Shown here: piece after piece, positions 24,485 through 35,538 of the stretch
How the letters are laid out: every line of letters starts with the position of its first letter
How positions within the stretch are numbered: position 1 is the stretch's first letter
DNA from: Cryptococcus deneoformans JEC21
Taxonomy: Eukaryota > Basidiomycota > Tremellomycetes > Tremellales > Cryptococcaceae
Assembly (NCBI RefSeq): GCF_000091045.1
Contig: NC_006679.1
Location: forward strand, 495,281-559,280
Length of the DNA stretch: 64,000 nt
Direction of reading: 5' to 3'
Translations under genes and position numbers: made by a program
The notes under the pieces: model-generated
What the model was told of the DNA's origin: nothing
What the model saw: only the letters and a program-made list of their open reading frames with translations
The model's database searches: none

Positions 24485-25340
24485 CTAAGGAGCTACTTTG
24501 ACCTCCTCCCAGCTTCCACTATCTTCGATATCTGGGTTCTTTGTCCACCTCCACTGAGTCCTGCGATTAGGGATTGGTTGGAGTTCTAAGAACTCAACTG
24601 CTTCAGGACGAATGGCCACGATGGCGAAGTGGTTATACGCTGTTTCTACAAGCTTTTGGCCTTCCGGATCATCCTACAGAATTCTATGAGGAAATATCTA
24701 TGACCATGAATGGTTGACTCACCGATTTGGCGGGAATGGTTTCCGGCCACTTGCTGGAGTCCTCAACTTCCTCAAGCCTCTTTCCGGGAGATGGCCTTCC
24801 AAACCCTGCACGTAAGCGACCATTGACCCCTTGCCACAGCTCGTTCCTCTTCCCTTCCCACCATTCTTTCTGACTTTCTTCTGTGCCCGTAACCTTGAGC
24901 CCATCGATGACTCTGTTAAACTCCTTGTCAGAGAGAGACATGGTGAGAGGGATAGTATAGGCTTGACCTGTAATGCGGAATTGGACATTGGTAGAGGATA
25001 GCCACCAAGCAAGCTCGATGGTTGAGGAGTGAGAGAGGTGGGCGGGTTTATCCATTCGGGTATCAGTGGTTGTCAGAAGAAGACTAGACGGCGTAACTAC
25101 AGCCTGGATGAATTATCGGTGTAGTGCCTGTAATGTGTGACTCACACCCTCTGTGGATTACATGCCTGACCTTGGGGGTACCCTCCTGGGATAAAGTGGA
25201 AAAAGCATAGGCTGCTCGATGATCAGAGTCGATTCCGATGGAGAGAGTTTGAACATTGATGGGGACGTACCGAGACACTTGGGGTTCTCTTTGAGCTGCT
25301 GCTCAAGGATAGGGAGCCATGCAGGTTTAGCTGGTGACAT
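24485..25340 (-). CDS. Pyridoxamine 5'-phosphate oxidase-like flavoprotein (Alr4036 type)
   Basis: Exon 1 is MSPAKPAWLPILEQQLKENP then KCL. A 65-bp GTACGT...GCAG intron restores the frame to AYAFSTLSQEGTPKVRHVIH. The second intron leads to SSLLLTTTDTRMDKPAHLSH, STIELAWWLSSTNVQFRITG and WWEGKRNELW, and the last exon, after an intron at about 24720, has DDPEGQKLVETAYNHFAIVA and RPEAVEFLELQPIPNRRTQW, ending VKVAP. This matches the Alr4036-type FMN-binding split-barrel family, with the conserved ...RTV(V/I)HRG... and ...TD.R..K... segments. The substrate is unknown; such proteins bind FMN but are often not true PNPOx. Stop complement at 24485-24487, start 25340. Confidence 0.85.
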
Positions 25341-27272
25341 TCTGAGATGTATTGATTGCTAATGGTAGTAGACGTGTTGGAGAAGTACTGGTACTACTAC
25401 ACTATGCCGCCTACAAAGAATTTCGATCGGTTCAAAGTGGCACATCTGTGTAAAGAAATCGTCTTGCTCGCTCATCGTCATCGATCGGCCTTTTCCGAGT
25501 ACCGCATCGAATGGTGGATGTTAATAAAATTACTTACAAAATATTAACACAGCAGTAAGGAGGCTCGGTCGGTGTTTCCACTACAACGTCCCTATGCGTC
25601 ATACCTGCAGCTGTTCACACGTCCTCGTTAGTAACTCACAACAACAACTTAACATGTCTCGCTTCTTTCCATATTATTTTCACCACTTATAACGAAAAAA
25701 CCTGCAAGCAGTTTGGCATTCGCTAATGAATTCTTGGATTTCCCTGCCAGTCAGAGGCGGGAATATTGAAGCATGCCATGGCAGCTCTCATGGTGTAAGT
25801 CCGGTCATCCGTTCTTATTTGCTTTTCGTATACTGGGGACGTATCTAAAGGGGTCACAGCTCTGGGAGGATCCGTCCGAGTGCCGTCAAAATATTTCGAG
25901 GACTTGAAAAAAGAAAAAAGTTCTTTCGAAGTCTATTCTCAATGACAGCGATCAGCTTTTCCCAAAGCGTCTTTATTGCTTCTGTTCACGAGAGGATAAT
26001 GATTTGTCGCCTATTGACGCTGTCTTCATTGTTTCAGTCGGCGGTAACTTACGCCAATTTCGTCCTATTCACGTGAAACAAATGATTATTAGAAACCTTC
26101 CCGTCAACATTCACGGACCCATGTGATATTGATGACCCGGCCAAATGTAAACCAAGGATGAAAACTCATTAGGTCACTTTTCATCATCAACCGCCTGCTG
26201 TGAATACTGACGTTAAACAGGGTTTCTCAGGCCTGTGAAAAGCTAACGATGGCTGATCTGGGGAAATCTGCTTGAAAGACAAATCAGACCTTAGATTGGT
26301 CGGTTTAAAGAAGGCACATTCTGATGAAAATTGCCTCAGACTACACGATTCAACTGCATTTATCTGATGGTAATTCTATGATGTTAAGCCTTTTACATCG
26401 CCAGTTATAATTTCTTTGCGCATCTGATACGAGTGAGTCTTTTTGTGTTTAGAAATTTAGTACTAATAGAAGTCATCAGAAACGACGGCCTAAGACCCTC
26501 CGGCAGGAGCTCCAAGAGAAACATCTACTTGTGGCTTTGTCGATTTTCCCCACGTTAGCCCATAGTTGGCCATGTTAGGATGACTATAACTCTTTAAGAT
26601 GGTTGCTGGCTTTGGCTGCGACTGGGAAAGCAATCGAGAGGCCTCTCAGATTGTTTCCTCTCGATTGTTTGCCGGTGTGGCTGTGTCGAGAGAGTTTGAG
26701 AGGCTCGTGTCAGTTTGGCAGAATGGAAACTGGACCATCGTATCTGCCCATTTTCGTCCACTGGAGTGAGTTAATTGTCCAACAAGCCATTGCATAGATC
26801 CTCCACCCCCTTGAACCTTCCAGCAAGTGGAATTGGCGGCGCTCTGCGCCCTGCTTGCCAAAGCGAGTTCCTAGTGCTTCCAAGCGCTTCTTGGACAGAA
26901 AGGTCCACCAAACAATACTTCTACTCAGGGATTGACGACACTCTCCAGGAAAAAGCCGTACACCAAGAGGACTATCATAACAATCTACTCTAGGAGTTTT
27001 TAGGATCTCAGGACATGGTAACAGGATAAACAATCCTTCGGTTCATTCGAACCACTGCTTGCGAACAAAGAAGGCAACCTGACTGAGATAATAGGGCTCT
27101 CCATGACGGAGTTAGTCGTTTGCGTGTAACTCGTTTAGAGACTTAGACTACGTAATCCAATCGGATCCTATACCCATATATAATTCAATTTTCCTTTCAT
27201 AGTTTTCTGGTCTTTCCTCATCATTATTCTGTGCACTGCTCTCCGAGTCTGTTAGTACGCCGGTGTTGAGGA
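25341..27272. other. Gene-poor start of the accessory island
   Basis: About 1.9 kb with no coding frame I can support. The short frames between 26600 and 27030 on both strands have no motif. The first part must include the flavoprotein promoter; the rest is probably decayed repeat sequence next to the transposase relic. Confidence 0.5.
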
Positions 27273-28103
27273 AACTCCAGTCCAATACTCCACACAGTGA
27301 TCACAGGATTGACTGTCCCTGGGGTATACAACCAATGGGTCAAAATGCCAACTTCGGACACCCCAGTCCATCCACTGATCCAAGAACGATACAAGGGCTT
27401 CGAAGGAGCCGTGGGAGCCATTGATGGCACTCACATTCCTATTAGAGTCCCCGCCCTCTTTGCAGATGAAAATCGTAATCGGAAAGGCGTTATAACCACC
27501 AACGTCCTCGCAATTTGCGATTTCAATTTCAAGTTCATCTACCTTCTGCCGGGCTTCAGTGGCTCAGCGCATGACTCACGAGTTTTCCGTGAGGCCAAGT
27601 TGCACTTTGGTCTCACATGCCCTGCAGGTCGTTATTACCTCGGAGACCTAGGGTATCCAAATTGTGACGCTGTTCTGACTCCCTACCGGGGAGTCCTGTA
27701 TCACACTGAGGTATGGAGAAGGACTGGGAGGAGGTATGTATATATTCTCGATCTTTCAAATATTATACTCTCAACTGACAAAAAATGGTCATTTGTTAGA
27801 GAACCGTCAAATAAGCAAGAGCTTTTCAATCGAAAGCATGCGTCGCTCAGGAACTATATTGAGCGTATATTTGGCGTGTTGAAGCGAAGATTCAAGATCC
27901 TAGCAAGTGACATTGAGTACCCCATGCCGACTCAACCCAAGATTTTCGCGGCTTGTACGGTACTACACAATATGTTATAAGATCTTCGTGGCGGAGAGAG
28001 AGCTAGGGAGGTAGATCCTGACGACTTAGACGCTGTCGAAGGGGTGGACGAGGATGATTCAAATAGAGAAATGGCCCAGGAAGGAGACGGAGCTAGTGAG
28101 TGA
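27273..28103 (+). mobile_element. Decayed PIF/Harbinger-type transposon, DDE transposase fragment
   Basis: The frame encodes VYNQWVKMPTSDTPVHPLIQ, then the Harbinger (DDE_Tnp_4) core: GAIDGTHIPIRVP (first Asp), CDFNFKFIYLLPGFSGSAHD with SRVF (second Asp), YYLGDLGYPNCDAVLTPYRG, and RKHASLRNYIERIFGVLKRR (catalytic Glu). A 66-bp GTATGT...TTAG intron at 27734-27799 removes a non-conserved insert and gives TGRREPSNKQELFN, closer to the family than the unspliced text. The N-terminal third is missing: upstream the frame meets TGA near 27271. After CTVLHNML a TAA (27978-27980) is followed in the same frame by acidic DLRGGERAREVDPDDLDAVE up to a second stop at 28101, which suggests a nonsense mutation. 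No terminal inverted repeats were found by eye. Probably inactive. Confidence 0.83.
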
Positions 28104-29514
28104 GTGGACAAGTGTCACGTGGCTGTCGCCACTAACCTCTTGATTTCCCTCCACCTTTACATCAAACTCCTCATCTAAGACTGAGGATCACTTCCACAAA
28201 ACCTCCTCTTCTTCTTGTCAGCACGATTATGACAGTAACCCTTCTTCATCCCACTTCAGTCCGCGTCCGAGCATACCCCTTCGTTTACGGCCGCGGCCTT
28301 TTCTCACCGAACCCCGAGAGATATACAGAGATAGAGAGATCGACAACCTTCCACCACCTTCCTCGCCACCGGGTTTCGGCAACGCAAACAGATGTAGAAC
28401 TGGCTGGCGTGCGAAAGATGAGTCAGCAGAGCTTGAGATGAAAGGTATATAAGACAGTAGTTTTCCATAGTTTTAGATACTTGTCGATCCACTATTGTTG
28501 TCCTCTCCAAGTATTCTTCGTCTACTTAAAGCTATCATCTTCCGGCATTGATCTGGCTGTCTATTTGAAGAGGCCCTCGGATCATTTGTTGTCCCTAACC
28601 TGTTGAAGGCTATCGCCAGAAGAGATAGCCCCCTGACATGTTCTTCTTCGGCACGATGTATGCCCAGACCTCTTTTACTGTCTAGTATATATTTTGAGAT
28701 CCCTTCATCATATATCATGCATCATCACTTCTTTTCTTGGACATGCGACTGGGTCACTCTCTTATACAACAATGGGAGGGGAAGGCGGCCACAGCATCAT
28801 TGAAAGGAGCCGAAGTATTAAGCAGTCTATCTTCTTGTCTTCAATTTTGTTTCATAATGGCTATTAATCTATGTAAGTAATAATCCTTTTCTGCATTTCA
28901 TTCGACTTTGGTCAACCAGATTTTAGGCGGATTGGAATATTTACTGTACGTATACAGGTGCTGCTGTATCGTACAACACTCTCTTCCTTCCTCATTTTAA
29001 CACCCTATTCATGATGATGGTCCTTCACACAAGCCCATTAAAGCTACTTGGATCTTTGGCCGTACCGTCATATCATCTAAATTATCCCATTATTCTAAGC
29101 ATTTCCTCAATATCGACTTGTTATGTGCATGGGAAAGTTGATGGTCACCTTCAAGCAACGTCGCAGCGACGTTGACGTCGTCCAGTCTCCTCCGTCCCTC
29201 TTTCCGTAGCTTTGTCGTTGCTCATAGCGATGGCTTCGGTTAGTTTAATGAGCGGGTGGATGATGATGGCTTGATCTTTTTAACGAAGAGATTCTCTCCG
29301 GTTTTCTAAGCATTTCATCATTATCACGTCCTTATATGGACATCAGAAATTTGTCGGTCACCTTCAAGGAATTTGGCAAGGGCGGTTTATGTCATTCACT
29401 CTCCGCCCACTTTCAGTTAACTTTGTAGCAACAGTCTTAAGAATGGTTTCGCGGGCTCAATCATAATGAGCCAGAATGGGAAAGGAGATAAGTTGTTGCT
29501 GGAGGATTTAGAAA
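28104..29514. other. Accessory island, no supported gene; possible small Pro/Arg-rich exon
   Basis: A plus-strand frame at about 28208-28446 reads through some 80 codons without a stop (DYDSNPSSSHFSPRPSIPLR ... KDESAELEMKG) after a CAG acceptor-like site. It could be a tail exon of the transposon or chance. The rest of the stretch shows no gene; diverged repeats at its right end are listed separately. Confidence 0.35.
29093..29370. repeat. Pair of diverged direct repeats
   Basis: Two units share the frame TTCTAAGCATTTC (29093-29105 and 29304-29316) and, 50-52 bp later, GGTCACCTTCAAG (29143-29155 and 29356-29368), with related sequence between. They lie next to the gypsy fragment and are probably old copies of one retroelement segment. 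A third related motif, (C/A)AGTTAGTTTA, appears near 29237 and 29834. Confidence 0.55.
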
Positions 29515-29780
29515 AAAAAACGCGTTGGTTGTTGAACATCGCCCTTCCTTGATGAAGGCTTGGATTTTCTTGGTGAGTGATGTGATGGAGCGGCGACTTT
29601 GGAGAAACTTTTGACAAAGCGCCTATAATAACTGACGAGACGGATGAGGGAGCGAAATTCTTTGGGAGACCTGGGACAAGGAGATTCTTGGATGGCTTTA
29701 TTTGTCTCAGGATTGATGGATACCCCATTGTCCGAGATTTGGAGACCTAAGAAGAGGAGGGAGGTTTCGTTCGCTTGTGC
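29515..29780 (-). mobile_element. Ty3/gypsy reverse-transcriptase remnant
   Basis: On the minus strand one frame stays open across about 85 codons: ANETSLLFLGLQISDNGVSI, NPETNKAIQESPCPRSPKEF, RSLIRLVSYYRRFVKSFSKV and AAP. This is the end of a Ty3/gypsy reverse transcriptase (FLG..IS..GV...P.K..AI...P.P...KE.RS..GL..YYRRF...FS..AAP). It then breaks into a homopolymer. There is no polymerase active site or RNase H in the fragment, so it is a relic. No LTRs were recognised. Confidence 0.75.
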
Positions 29781-30891
29781 GAATTTATTTTGCTTGCCTT
29801 GAGATACAATTGTTGACCATTGCGATCATTCCAGTTAGTTTATTAAGCGAGTCACTCAATGATGTCTTGATTCTTGCTGTGTGGATATTCTCTTGCGTCT
29901 CTGCATCTTGCTGTTTGTCCTCATGTTTCTTCCTCGTCTTCTTTTCCCCCTCTTTCCTTCGACATCTGGCGTTTCACAGATGACGTCGAGCGGCTTGGGG
30001 ATGACTTGAACAGTTTTCTGCTTTGTTGGGAAAACACTCCCTGTTTCACGTAGAAAGAAATTGACAGCGTTGCCACCTATTGACACATTTTATGATGAAG
30101 GCTTCCTTGAGCCTGAAATAAATGAAACGGATGGCCTCGAACTGTATCCAAAGCAATTGTCGCTTTATAAATCCAGCTACCAAAATGGTAACAAATACAA
30201 TTCCCATGCAGCTTACGGCAAGTTAATTCAACCCACTGTTCAACATCCACTTCAAACTTATGCCCTACCTCAATCAGATTCGTACCCAACTTGTTTAAGA
30301 TTTCATTGATTTAATGGAAGTGGGTTTCAAGAAGCAGTTGATGCCATGGTATAATTAATCACCTGTCGGCAGCCTTGAACCTGTCGGTAGTACGGCTAGA
30401 ATGGGCACCGATAATCGCCAGGGAAAGATACTTGATAGAGATTATGGGGGATATACAATTGGTGATCAAAAATTTTTATCAATCACAAATCCGTCAACAG
30501 AATGGGTCTGAATAGATGATATAAATCATTTTGGCTGACAAGATTTTGGGTCTGTGAGCCGCCATTCGCCGCCATTTGTCTCCCCCTGCCTTTACGTCTT
30601 TTCCCGTGCCCTTCCCATTGCTTGTCTGGCCTATATTTTTGCATCCACTGAGACCAACAGACGGGTTGCTGATCATATCTGGATGCCGTTGCCTCAGATT
30701 ATTGGCTTGTTTGTGCTCCTAGCATCCCACTGATAGGGTTGGAGACAATGGAGTAACCGAGGCGTTCATTCCTGAGGATACTATGCTGCTGCAGGCGGGG
30801 TGATAGATCGGGTCTAGTCAGGATAGTAAATTATTGTAATGGGAAGCATCATATGGCCTCATTCAAAGAGAAGAGGGGATTCATATGGTGA
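29781..30891. other. Probable retroelement debris, no intact gene
   Basis: On the minus strand patchy readable text runs from about 30290 to 29810 (LGTNLIEVGHKFEVDVEQWV, then RKLFKSSPSRSTSSVKRQMS, then DSLNKLTGMIAMVNN), with frame changes. This looks like the start of a gag-like polyprotein upstream of the RT relic, but I cannot place it in a family. The rest shows nothing. Confidence 0.4.
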
Positions 30892-30991
30892 GGAGCTGGA
30901 TGTCGAAAGTGATCGCACGATATCATCCGTGTGATGAGGAATGGCATCAAGGCTGAAAGGACGGGTGACATATCTGGGTGACCTGGAAGAG
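30892..30991 (+). repeat. 100-bp direct repeat, copy 1
   Basis: These 100 bases recur without a visible mismatch at 36316-36415, immediately before the assembly gap. The sequence (starting GGAGCTGGATGTCGAAAGTG) has no coding signal. It marks either a dispersed mobile repeat or an assembly error. Confidence 0.85.
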
Positions 30992-31432
30992 GACAGAAAC
31001 GATGCCAGCAAACGATCTTTCGAAGGCAGATAACTTAATCGATGTGGCAGTAGGAGGAAATCGAGAAGGCTGGCTGGAATTGTGGTTGGTTTGGTGAGTT
31101 AATGACGTTCAGTGTGGTACGATAGTTGCACTATCGCATCAAGTTGGATTTGAGAGGATATATGTGGATCGACGATGTATAACGAAGCCAGGAGGTCGTT
31201 GAGATAGCTTGTCGAAATCTTTCCAGTTCTTTTATAATAAAAGAATGAAAGATGACGGGAAATGCATGATGAATGAATGACCTGACGTATGATGGCATCG
31301 GCCGCCCGCCGCCGGCGGTGGAAAAATAAAAATATGATGATGATGATGTATTGAAGGTTTACGTCAGCTATTTGTTGACGTTTCTATCGAGCAAGTTCAG
31401 CCCGCCGAGAACGCCAGTCAAGTCGGTTTGTT
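30992..31432. other. Upstream region of the centrin-like gene
   Basis: No gene seen. Contains a GC-rich imperfect palindrome (GCCGCCCGCCGCCGGCGGTG around 31300-31319) and an ATG trinucleotide run near 31333-31350. Presumably it holds the promoter of the following gene. Confidence 0.45.
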
Positions 31433-32764
31433 ATGCATTTTCATCTCCAACTTGAACAACAGGCTGGCAGAGGCACCATGGTGAGCCCATTCCCATCTCC
31501 TATAACCTCATCCAAACTCACTTGCCCGTAGTCCGGCAGACCGCGGCGAGCAGCAGCAGCTCCTTCGCGCCACCCAGTTCCCGCCGACGCCGTTGACTTC
31601 AAAGATGCGGACCCCGAGTTTCTGGCTCTCAGCCTCAAGCAGCGACGATCAATTGATAGAGCATTTGAAAAAGGTGTCAGAACAACAAAAGGTGATGATA
31701 AGAGAAAAAGACGGAAAATTGCGAATGGAAAAGCGGTGGACGTCTCGGACGCTGAAGACGGTGGTATTGTAGATGAAAGTGGCGGGGAAGCGCTCATGGA
31801 GGAAGGTGGTGGCAGAGTGCCTTTTTCACAGGATACTGATGGAGGATTCGTAGCGGAAGATGATGGAGGGGGATTTGTCATGGATGATCACGCTGGAGGA
31901 TTTGTCCCCGACAACGATCAAGGCGGATTCCTTCCCGATGACGATGCTGGCGGTTTCGTCACCGACAACGGATATCAAGACCGCGTTGTATCAGAACCTT
32001 TAAAAATTTCGAAGCACCATTCGTCCTCCCATTATTCGCCACAGACAGCCACCAGGCTTGTTCCTCTCTATCTTCTGCCCACCCTGTTGACCTCCCTTGG
32101 GCTTCCTTCAGACGAGGATGTGCTCCAAGTCTTCCGTGCCTCCGCGATGGGATGGGATGAAAGTAGCGATAAGCACAGTCTAGATAAAGAAGACGCAGTC
32201 GGGGTAGAACTTAAAGACTTCAGAGCGGTGTGCGCAGCACTTATGGATCCAGATGATGGAGAAGAAAGGGAAAATGTGGAATTGGGTAGTGACGACGGCG
32301 ATGATGATGAAGATGCCTTCCAGCCTTCCGACGCCGAGTCTGTCCTGACCTCATTATCGCAGTCCTCATATGGAGGTACGCCTAGTAAAAGCTGCTCCAA
32401 GAAGGCAGGAAACAAGTCACGGAAAACGTGGGCAAAAGGCAAGGGTACGATCGAGGGCCAGATAAATCTTTCCTCAAATCAGAGGGCGATGGTCAAAGAT
32501 ATCTGGGATATGCTTAAACCTTCAGAGAAACAGAAGAAGTTTGGGGCGGATATTTTAGGGCGAAACGAAGTGAAAGAGCTGGTCAGGAAGCTCGGTGAGA
32601 TGTGGAGTGATGAAGAGGTGAATCATGGCGCTTGGCCTTGCGGATAGTTACTGATGTATGTGTAGGTCACGGACATGGTGACGCTTTTCTCAAGTCAACA
32701 TGAGGGCAGAGGACTTACTTTTGAAGATTTTGGAAGAGTGATGCTTCGGGCTGGCCTTGTCTGA
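31433..32764 (+). CDS. Centrin-like degenerate EF-hand protein with GGF repeats
   Basis: The start is either ATG 31433 (adding a 16-codon leader ending GRGTM) or ATG 31478, which would make exon 1 just the start codon. A 49-bp intron at 31481-31529 then joins to SGRPRRAAAAPSRHPVPADA. A Lys/Arg patch (DDKRKRRKI) is a likely nuclear signal. Next come five nine-residue acidic units: GGFVAEDDG, GGFVMDDHA, GGFVPDNDQ, GGFLPDDDA, GGFVTDNGY. Then a calmodulin-like helix pair (LYLLPTLLTSLGLPSDEDVL, VELKDFRAVCAALM), an acidic linker, a basic stretch, and a second pair split by the last intron (GRNEVKELVRKLGEMWSDEE-VTDMVTLF, LTFEDFGRVMLRAGLV). The calcium loops lack the D-x-D-x-G pattern. Function unknown; it could be a scaffold in a centrin-like role. 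Confidence 0.75.
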
Positions 32765-32989
32765 GAAACATGGTGGGGTGAAAGTTGTAAAGACGTATCA
32801 TTTGGGTATATGTTGTATCGGGGTATCAAACAGTACATGGTTCGTCAAGTCATATCTAGAAATTGCGAATGTTACACACATTTCTTGTGAACCCTACTTC
32901 CATCAATAGACATTCTTAGGTATCGTTCTCCCAAATAAACCCTAGGGTGTTAAAAGAATCAACACTATCCGATCATCATACCGCGGACA

Positions 32990-34334
32990 TCAATAATGTA
33001 CACCTGGATGATTCTGCATCTCTTCTGGTCTTCTTAAACCCGTCCCAACACCAGTATATCCAAGACCTTGATCTCCAGAATACTGATTGGCCATTGGCGC
33101 ACCCTCCTCTTGCCGTGTTCTCGTTTCTGCTGGGTGATCAACATACCCTCCACCAGGAGTTGCGAACGCATACTGCCCGCCTTGTTGCCCAGCGAGGGGA
33201 TGTAGTTCATAGTCGGGAGGGTAGTTTTGTGGTTTACCATAGTTATCCTCGTAATGCAATGGCTGTGAGTCATCCGGGTATCCTCCGTGAAGTGCAGGTA
33301 CATCTCGCACAGAGTCCATACTCGGTCTCGCGTCCCACGCGTCGGCATCTGGGCCAGGCATGGTGTTATAAACGGATCCGGGATTGTAGCGGCTGGATCG
33401 AAGAACAGACATTGTGAAGGCTTCGGGATTCTCGGAGTAAACGGAGTGGTATAGTTTGTGGTCTGATACTTGAGAGGCGGAGTATACTCGAGTGAGGCTG
33501 TAGGGAGTCAGCGGTGAAGTGCTGGATTGATCAACAGTCGTACTACACGAAGTATCCTTGAACAATCAATAAAATGACCCATAATCCGCCCATAATTCCA
33601 ACATCCGCCCAGGCAAATGCGCTGCACAGCGCTTGGCCCTCGCTAGCGAGTGTCTCGTTTGCGGTTGAAGAAGAGTTCCCCGCATCGGAAAAAAACTTGT
33701 ACTTTGGGAAAATCAGTCTTTCAGTCGGTCAAAAATACACATTAATCTCACCTCGCAGTCCGTCACAGCAGTATCATGTCTGAGTGCCGATGTGATAATG
33801 AGAGCAGCAGAGCATATCAGAGCTGCTAAGATACCAAGGGCATTCAAAAGAGTGTACATTTTGAATGTTGATGTTTTTTCCTTACTTACGAGTCAGCCAG
33901 CTTTTCCAATGAAACGCATGGTACCTACTCTTAATACCCCAATAAAACCTATAGGTTGGAAAGCTGCAACAATGAAGCAAATAACGGCAAATATATCGCC
34001 ACCAAAAGTGGGGAAGGATGCACCAACAACTATAGCATGTCAATATTGACATTGGGACATAGAAGAAAACGAGCTGACTGTCGGGGGTCGCGAAAACCAC
34101 AATACCTATGGCAGCACCGAGCACCTAAGCAACGTTAGTGTTTGCATTGCCGCATAGCGACATCGTCACGCACTGCCTGTTCTCCTAAAACTGTGTAGAT
34201 ACCTGCGTTAACCAGAGGTACGGCTAAGAAACACAGTCAATTCTCACTCCGTTCATCTTCCCTAAAATACGATGCTCACCACAGCAACAGTATCTTGGGT
34301 CTATCAGACCCTTGCCCATTGCAAGCGTTGACAT
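32990..34334 (-). CDS. Four-helix MARVEL-like membrane protein with cytosolic tail
   Basis: Spliced by eye from ATG 34334: MSTLAMGKGLIDPRYCCC, AVPLVNAGIYTVLGEQA, VLGAAIGIVVFATPD, IVGASFPTFGGDIFAVICFI with VAAFQPIGFIGVLRV, AALICSAALIITSALRHDTA with VTDCE, YKFFSDAGNSSSTANETLAS, LCSAFAWADVGIMGGLWVIL. Four hydrophobic helices, a Cys in the 3-4 loop and an extracytosolic N-glycosylation motif (NETL) suggest a MARVEL/tetraspan protein of the plasma membrane. A Tyr/Pro/Gly-rich tail of about 150 residues follows (SVLRSSRYNPGSVYNTMPGP ... NHPGVHY). The junction between helix 4 and the tail (33540-33550) is unclear: the frame changes near a TAG and no standard intron restores it cleanly. No function can be named. 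Confidence 0.7.
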
Positions 34335-35538
34335 GGTGGATTTTGCTCGCTGTAGTTTTGTCTGGCGGGATAAGAAACGCGTTTCAGGAAACTCTTTCAG
34401 GATGGTTCGAAACCTGTTGGAGAGTGATTGCGATTGTCGCTGTTGAGACTGTGCTGTTAGTGGACGTAGTATGGATGTGAAGGAAAAGTGTCGAAGATGA
34501 AAAGTTGTTCGCAACCGAAAGCAGTCAGCATCAAACACTTCGAGCAGCTGCAGTGCTTTCTTCGTTCCCCGCGTAAGGTGCACCGCACCAGATCCGTCGC
34601 GTCAAAGTATTACGTAACATATATTTGCTGGGTTCCTGAAATGAAGACCAGCGAAGCCGCGCGAGGGTGGTGGGCAACGAACGAACTGTCTTTGGTAAAA
34701 CGAATACACTTATCAGATTGCAAGGAGATAACGGGTAACTTACATATGAACCAACCGAATGCGGCCCCCAGTATTTCTGTTGATAATTACACGGAAGACT
34801 TTCCAAACCGACAACCGACGAAGGAAAGGGAACAAACCCAGGGTTCAACCTTCGGGGCAACTGACCGACGGTTGATGATGTGCAAGGTTCAATCGTCAAC
34901 GAGTCTTGACCATTCTACAAATTAATAATGGAACTGATGGGGATGTTGGAAATCTCTCTCGTCATGATGCTCCACATCTTTATTCAGCACCATGACCGAT
35001 TCGGACCGCAATGTTTCATAAGGATGAACCCATTTTGACATCGTTACATCGGTACGCAAGCACGTCGTCCCTGTAGGTGACCTGAAGTTCTTCTCGCTTC
35101 TTTTCTTAGAGGGAATTTCTTCTCTTTAAATTAATTAGCTGACCATGCCACTTCGCAAAAGGTCATATAACGCCAGCTTGGCATTATAATTGATCACCGA
35201 CGCGTTGAGCGTCTCCTCATTTCCATTTATCACCATGACGGTATCTTCATTTTTACAACAGAGTACCTATATATTTTCTGGGTGGAGGATTTTTGTCAGG
35301 AGATAATGCAGAAGCAGCTCATTTTTACATTATTTGGCTGCGGATTCTACAGTTATACATCCGGGGAAATGAACGGTGGGCCTGCAAGTCATCAATGGGT
35401 GTCATCTTTTCTCCAAGTCCTTCGAACACACGCTATATTGGTGGTAACCAATGAACATCCTGATAAGGACTAGTAACGCAGAAGATCAGAAGGTACTTAC
35501 TATGTGCAGTATCAATAACGTGATTCCTCCTTGCTCCC
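34335..35538. other. Intergenic, no supported gene
   Basis: 1.2 kb between the MARVEL-like start codon and the lactonase relic. Frames on both strands (34488-34925, 35282-35473) lack motifs. Probably promoter plus decayed flank of the duplicated lactonase. Confidence 0.5.

Noticed and set aside
27036..27066. GGTTC-ATTC-GAACC as a tRNA T-arm
   Set aside because: No acceptor, D or anticodon arm could be fitted around it; it is just a short palindrome.
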